NCBI GenBank assembly: GCA_037039925.1
Contig: JAXRKP010000353.1
Span: forward strand, 65,001 to 129,000
DNA from: Doris montereyensis
Lineage: Eukaryota; Mollusca; Gastropoda; Nudibranchia; Dorididae
Direction: 5' to 3'
Length of the DNA stretch: 64,000 nucleotides
Notes under the pieces: model-generated
Told to the model about the DNA's origin: nothing
Seen by the model: the letters and a program-made list of their open reading frames with translations, nothing else
The model's database searches: none
Shown: positions 58,707 to 64,000 of the stretch, in pieces
How positions within the stretch are numbered: the first letter of the stretch is position 1
How the letters are laid out: each line of letters opens with the position of its first letter
Translations under genes and position numbers: made by a program

Positions 58707-61690
58707 ATCATTAAAAATGTGCCAGTTCATACTAATTACATTGAGAAATGAGCTGTGTGTCTAGAGGCAGTCTCATGTGTAAATGTTTGTGACCTAGATA
58801 TCTTTAATTGGTCCATGTATTCTTACTCGTAAAATTTGGGTTTAAATATGTAATCACACCCCAAATGCTAAAATTCTTAACTAGCCCTGTCTTCGTTAAA
58901 TCAAGTGCAATTTTTTTTGTATCCCTTCTGAAGGTCTCCAAGTACTAGACCTTTGAGGAATGTTTAGAGTCTTTTTTCCTTTGTACCAACTCTTGTTGTA
59001 GAAGATGATGTCTAGAGGAGAATTTTAAACAAAATCCAAACACATTAGGGTCACTTGGCCCACACAGCTGTGCAATTAAATTTGAAATGTTATGTTGGCT
59101 TTTACAAGAGAGTGAAATAATGGAAATTATTTCATGCTTTCGCACCATCCCCTGGATTGTTGAATGAAGCGTATAATTCCTCTTACGTAGTTAGGCTTTT
59201 GTAAAATCAACAGTTTGTTATCAGAGAACTGCTAAATATTTTGAAGAACCAGACACATTTGGTTGCCTGTAAAGGGGAAAACACAAAGGGAACCAGGGAC
59301 AGAATGTAGCACTGTGTAGATGGACTGATTTTCCAGTAGTGTATTTGTATGTTTAAACATTTCCATTCACATAACTGCTTTTCTTACAATCTTTGATTTT
59401 TATAAATGTATCCATATTCAAACACAACAGTGTTTGATAATTGGAATTCACATTTCCCTCTGTTGCACTAAAATTTATTTTAAAATTTTATTTTTTAGAG
59501 ATATTTCCACCACAATTCTGTATTGTGAAACCTGACCATACCTGCTGTTACTTTTTACACAGAGGAACAGTATGGGATACACTAATTTTGTTATGTGAAA
59601 CCTGAAATATATATATATATAGACTAGGAATCCACCAAGAAGCATGTGCTTGTGTATTTCAAGCCAGTCCAAAAAAACAGACTCACTAGCATTCCTTTTG
59701 TTTTGTATGAAGGCATTTTGTATGACTTTTGAATTGCATCTTGATCATGAGATAAATATTTATTAATTATTAACTGCTTTTAGTTTGCTAATCTTTGAGT
59801 TGCTTAGAGAAAAGTCTTTTTGAAGTATGAGTGCCATCAGACTATATGGGAGTAATATTGGACAACCATGTTTTAATAGAAGTGCTTTGAATTTTGCTTG
59901 ATAGTTTTTCAGTCCCAGCAGATCTATTTGCAGTGATATCAATCCTTGTAATGTTTTTTATGTAAGTATAATATTACAAATGGGCTGAAAGCTTAGAAAT
60001 GCTGATGTATTCATATACACAGAGACCAAGGGGTTTCACCAGTTCATTAAATTCTTTTCTTTCTTTCTTTTTTGCCTGACTGATTATTTTGGTCGTCCCT
60101 AGTCGAGATTGGATAAAACCTTCATAGATATGTATGTTAAACAGGAGTCTTGTGTGTCTTTGTTGTGCAGGAAAGTTTTTATTTTCCTTACGAGTTTCAA
60201 ATTGATCTCCCTAACTTTATGCAAGGCTATGGGCACTATTGTCAGGTGGCTTTTTACAATTAAATCAACAATTTATTGATTGGACGGAACTCTTTAGTCT
60301 TAATTTTAAAGTGTATTTGGCAGCTGATGACAGATAACATCAACAAAGTTTCAGTCTATTTCATTCCTCTTTGATATTCCTTTCGACATTTTCCTGTTCG
60401 GTAGAATTTTGATATTCCTTTGGACACTCTCCTGTTCAGTAGAATTTTGATATTTTAGAATTTTGATATTTTTGAAACACGCTGTTAGGGAAATAAAATG
60501 TGATTGTCTCAATGTTACTCAAAAATAATATCGTACAACGAACATCTATCCACTATTCTATCTTATTATGTTTGCATGCTGTTATCATCTTAACAATCTC
60601 TCCTTCTGTTTGTAGTGGCGTTTAGCATTTTACTGAAACAGAATTTACACTTGACGAAAAACCTAACCTAATGTTTTTTGATTGATTTTTATGGCAAATT
60701 GTCTTACACTAAAAATCCCCCTCAAATGCCAGACTGATGGGCTAATGGAACTACAGAAGGTTTTAGCTGGAGTGACCTGAAGACACTCCTCTCTCCTCCC
60801 CCCTCTCTCCCACATTCCCCTCCTCTTCCCCCGCTTGGTCATGTTCTGGCGGCCAATCCTGTCTTACGGAATTGCCTAGTACAAATTGACACCCGAGACA
60901 GACAGAGCCGCCACCTTCAGCCCCGTACTGGTACTTAATTGAGGATTAAATGTTGACAGGTAAGGGTCAGACCACACCTTGGCTTCCTCCTTGTCCGTGA
61001 ACAGAAGTGAACACACAAATTTAAGATTCACCCATAGCCTTCATTTCTTTCTTTTCTTCTTTTTTTAATTTTTATTTTGAATAACTCTTTTGTGTCAAGT
61101 TTTTGCCTTCACTTTCCTTGGTGTGGCGTTGTAGCATTGTTTTTTTAATCATGACACCCTTATTATTATTATTATCATTATTATTATTTTTATTATCCAG
61201 CCTTAGTAGGCTGTTTAGTGCTTTGAATCATAAAGTGTTTGGATTGTCAAGGAATTAAGCAGTAATTAAAGACATTTTGAGGTTCAATGTAGGGGGCAGG
61301 GTGAATCTTTACTATGGAGGCTGTTTATTTTGCTGGCTATTAATGCCAATGTACTCACAAGAAAGAGAGGATAGCTTTGTGGGTGTTAAGGGAGGGATTT
61401 GAGTCTAATGATTGCTCAGTGAAACGGCCGTCCCAATGAAATAAAATCCTACAGCAGTTGGTGGAAGGAAATGCCGAAGGGGGTCCATTTTAAAAAAAAA
61501 TCTTTTTGAAGGGAAATTTGGTTGATTAACAGATTTATTTTGTTTGTATGTGTAAACATTTTAATTAGTAGCAAAATTTTATCACTGCTCTCTGCGATAA
61601 TAGAAGCTGATTTAAAAGGGTAACTGAAAATGACTTGAAGATTAAAAAGCACTGACAAAGGAAGGTACCATCATCGAGAGAAGGCTAAAA
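58440..61690 (+). other. CLIP intron, mostly unique
   Basis: Contains a CA run (58673-58704), a short TA run (59609-59621) and ATT triplets (61160-61197). A possible 27-base microexon lies at 60733-60759. A GC-richer segment at about 60780-61010 could be a worn element but was not identified. Confidence 0.45.
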
Positions 61691-61719
61691 GCCGTCTTTG
61701 CATTGGCTAATTAGTAGTA

Positions 61720-61860
61720 TGTGGGTAGTTGGCAGGTGCTACTGGTAGGCCCTACTACTTTCCTTTCACTCTGTCACATATTGTTTTAATCTTGCTGTTT
61801 CATTAGAATTCACCCTGAGATTAACACACATGTTTGACAGGGTCAATTTCAATGAAACCC
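61720..61860. repeat. Dispersed repeat shared with 45760-45850
   Basis: GTGCTACTGGTAGGCCCTAC, AATCTTGCTGTTTCATTAG and AATTCACCCTGAG line up in order with the segment near 45770. The family is unknown. Confidence 0.55.
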
Positions 61861-62004
61861 TTTCTTTAGGAAGTTTGCGCTACTGCTTTTCAATCAGCTC
61901 TTTGCCTTCATGGCTATTTTGGCTTTCCTATGTGCTTAAAAAGAGTATCATGAACAATAATTCTCTCTATAGATAACACTTATTTCGTTCTTTAACTTAA
62001 AAAA

Positions 62005-62205
62005 ATATAACAAGGTGGTGATGAATGTAGTTCTCATTTGCTTCGCAGTGATTTCATCATCATTTCAAAAATTAACAAGGTGGTGATGAATGTAGTTCTC
62101 ATTTGCTTCGCAGTGATTGTATCATCATTTCAAATTAACAAGGTGGTGATGAATGTAATTTCTCATTTGCTTGGCAATGATTTTCATCATCATTTCAAAT
62201 GTGTA
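62005..62205. repeat. ~62-bp tandem repeat, three copies
   Basis: Three units of AACAAGGTGGTGATGAATGT, TTCTCATTTGCTTCGCAGTG and ATTTCATCATCATTTCA. The TTTGCTTCGCAG part again resembles a splice acceptor. Confidence 0.92.
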
Positions 62206-62209
62206 CACA

Positions 62210-63029
62210 GTTGGTATGTCTTAGAGTAAAGAGGCAAAGTGGATATTTGCAATATGTGCTATGGCGGAGGGGTGAAAGTGAAGATTTTGTTTAGGTAATA
62301 TAAATTCTAATAGTAAAACTAAATATCATGAAACGCTAGTGTGTAAGTTTCCCAAAGGTTAATATGACAAGAATGTAGATAATATAAATAGCATTGATAC
62401 TGTACAAACAGTAGGCGCATAGGAATATTGATAATGATTATTAAACGTCCACATATGAAACATATTTCTCAAATACTAAAGAGACAAAAATGGCAAAATC
62501 ATGGAAATGAAATTTTCATACATTGATTTATAGATTGTAACAGAATTAGATTTAAGAAATCGGTTGAAAAGAACTCAGTTAAAAAAAATAACAAAACAAA
62601 ACGCTCTTCTGAAATATGAGCAATAAGTCGTAGAAAATCAATGACATAAAAAACATAATGTGCTTTTCTTTTTACTATTGTACACTGTTGAAGTCTTGTA
62701 AGGATGCCATCAGAACATTGAGATGATAGAAAGTATGAGGGCTGGTTGAAAAGAGCTCTTCATTGCAAAGGAATTTTCAATAGGCCGTCTTATACATCTG
62801 TCAAAGCCCATCTGAATGAACACATTTACCACAGACTATGTAGGCTATATTGTATATGTGTTGATTGGAGATTGCAAGGTATGGTTTGTTATAGACCATC
62901 AATCCTTTGCTCCTCTCTTCCCCTTTGAGAAATTCAAAACAAGGACGTCAGAGAAGAAAGTAGGAAATGTGAAATCAAATCAAATTAATGTTTTATCAGG
63001 TGAAATCTTTTTTTTGCATGCAACTGTTG
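62210..63029 (+). other. CLIP intron, nothing recognised
   Basis: AT-rich and without an exon that I can support. Confidence 0.4.
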
Positions 63030-63375
63030 TAAGGATTTGATCCGTAGGATTTGTAGAAATAGATTGGCTGACTTCTTACACATGTTCCTTCTCAGAAATG
63101 TGGTCTTTTTTTCTTTTTGGGGTAACAACACTGTTTCCATTTCATTAGAATTCAATGCCACTTTACTGAAGTAAGGCCTCCACCATTATGCCTACGGTGT
63201 TGTGGTTTTGTTGGGAAAATTTTCTAGAAATGAATTGGCAAGCTTCTTAGACATCCTTCCTTATCAAGGTTGCTGTTTTTTTTTGGCTAAAACTATTCCA
63301 TTTCCATTTGATTAGAATCATTAGAATTCAATCTCACTTTACGGAAGTAAGCCTCCACCATTACTACCGACTATA
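63030..63375. repeat. ~165-bp direct duplication, two diverged copies
   Basis: Both copies contain TTGGC.GACTTCTTA-type, TTTCCATTTCATTAGAATTC and AAGTAAGGCCTCCACCATTA blocks. Copy 1 runs from about 63050 and copy 2 from about 63215. Confidence 0.85.
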
Positions 63376-63932
63376 TTCCATATATTTCTTCTTTCTAAAT
63401 GTATTATTCTTACAGTTATACTTAGTAGATCATTATCACTGCTTACTGTCAGCTCTGAAATACCCTGTATCGTATCTCTTTCTCTCCCGCCCCTCCCCTT
63501 CCCCTTTATTTAAACATGGCTTTGTGTAAGTGCTTACTTAGTTGCTGGCAGTGTTTTACATGGTCTCTGCAGGTCTCAGTTACTGCTTGGTCAAGGCTTC
63601 TTTGATTGCCTTTTTCATTGCATACAGCATCATAGGGTAAATAAGTTGACATAGGTTCCATCAAATATCATGTGGGTTTTAAATTTTGCTTTTTTTTGTT
63701 GTAGCTAGATTTAGGACGCCTTGGTTTCTGTTTCAGAGGAAAATGAATTTTATTCTATCAGTGTACAACTCCCTTGCTGTCATTATGCGGATGAAATACT
63801 CATGTCTGTCAGGTTTTTTTTTATGAATTTTATTCTTTACAATGAACAGTACGTAAGAAACATATTCGGTAAACTGTTTTTGGCTTCGAGTCCGTTAGTT
63901 GTTTGAGAGTTAAGTGTGTGTGTGTTTTACAG

Positions 63933-64000
63933 AAGCCCTAAATTAGCGGCAAGGACAGAGAGATTGGGGGAAAGTCCTGAGACGCCATTCTGAGTTCGCA
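63933..64000 (+). CDS. Candidate CLIP exon at the window edge, frame damaged
   Basis: A strong acceptor, TGTGTGTTTTACAG, ends at 63932. In the expected phase 0 the reading is KP-stop, but later residues ISGKDREIGGK and, one frame over, LRRHSEFA have coiled-coil character. One or two indels would be needed. The open alternative frame (SPKLAARTERLGESPETPF) is less rod-like. The exon, if real, continues past the window. Confidence 0.4.

Overview
The window looks like nuclear DNA of an invertebrate metazoan, most likely a mollusc and probably a gastropod. The reasons are two animal genes in short exons with GT-AG introns, several families of decayed non-LTR retrotransposons and tRNA-derived SINEs, and a very high load of tandem repeats. 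The taxon is inferred from style only; I cannot name a species. No bacterial, organellar, rRNA, canonical tRNA or CRISPR features were seen.

Gene 1 (about 845-13320, + strand) is the 3' part of a cytosolic sulfotransferase (SULT family). Five exons are visible: 845-1018, 4132-4282, 5746-~5870, 10119-10283 and 13208-13320 (stop). They carry the 3' part of the PAPS-binding loop (GTHWVW), the RNPKD motif, YEDL, RKG and the C-terminal FTVAQNE segment. Earlier exons lie left of the window. Three of the five exons contain 1-2 base frameshifts although splice sites and protein sense survive, so this is either an unpolished assembly or a young pseudogene. The introns hold a ~61-bp minisatellite, a GATA array, 39-, 20-, 68-, 35- and 37-bp minisatellites, SINEs and two LINE 3' remnants.

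The central part (13.3-40 kb) is repeat country. A nearly full-length RTE-like LINE lies on the - strand (13630-16673) beside a 24-bp satellite. A second LINE reverse transcriptase (18260-19090, -) is split by a SINE with a matching target duplication. Then come 50-, 65-, 52-, 61- and 25-bp minisatellites, long TC, GAA and GA tracts, more LINE fragments, a foldback element, and a LINE C-terminus (38190-38900, -) whose own codons have turned into a 39-bp minisatellite.

Gene 2 (40278 to beyond the right edge, + strand) is a CLIP-170/CLIP1-type microtubule plus-end protein. Eleven supported exons encode two CAP-Gly domains, Ser-rich linkers and the start of the long coiled coil. Two exons (56192-56338 and 57337-57572) carry frameshifts. 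Its introns contain SINEs and a 2.4-kb array of a 23-24-bp unit that looks like a splice acceptor. The first coding exon(s) and the C-terminal half were not found.

By my boundaries tandem repeats cover roughly 18-19 kb, close to 30% of the window. Many repeat units show ragged internal deletions, and coding exons show single-base indels; both fit uncorrected long-read consensus. I found no convincing new gene system. The most interesting material is how minisatellites appear to have been seeded from splice sites, a LINE coding region and a LINE target site.
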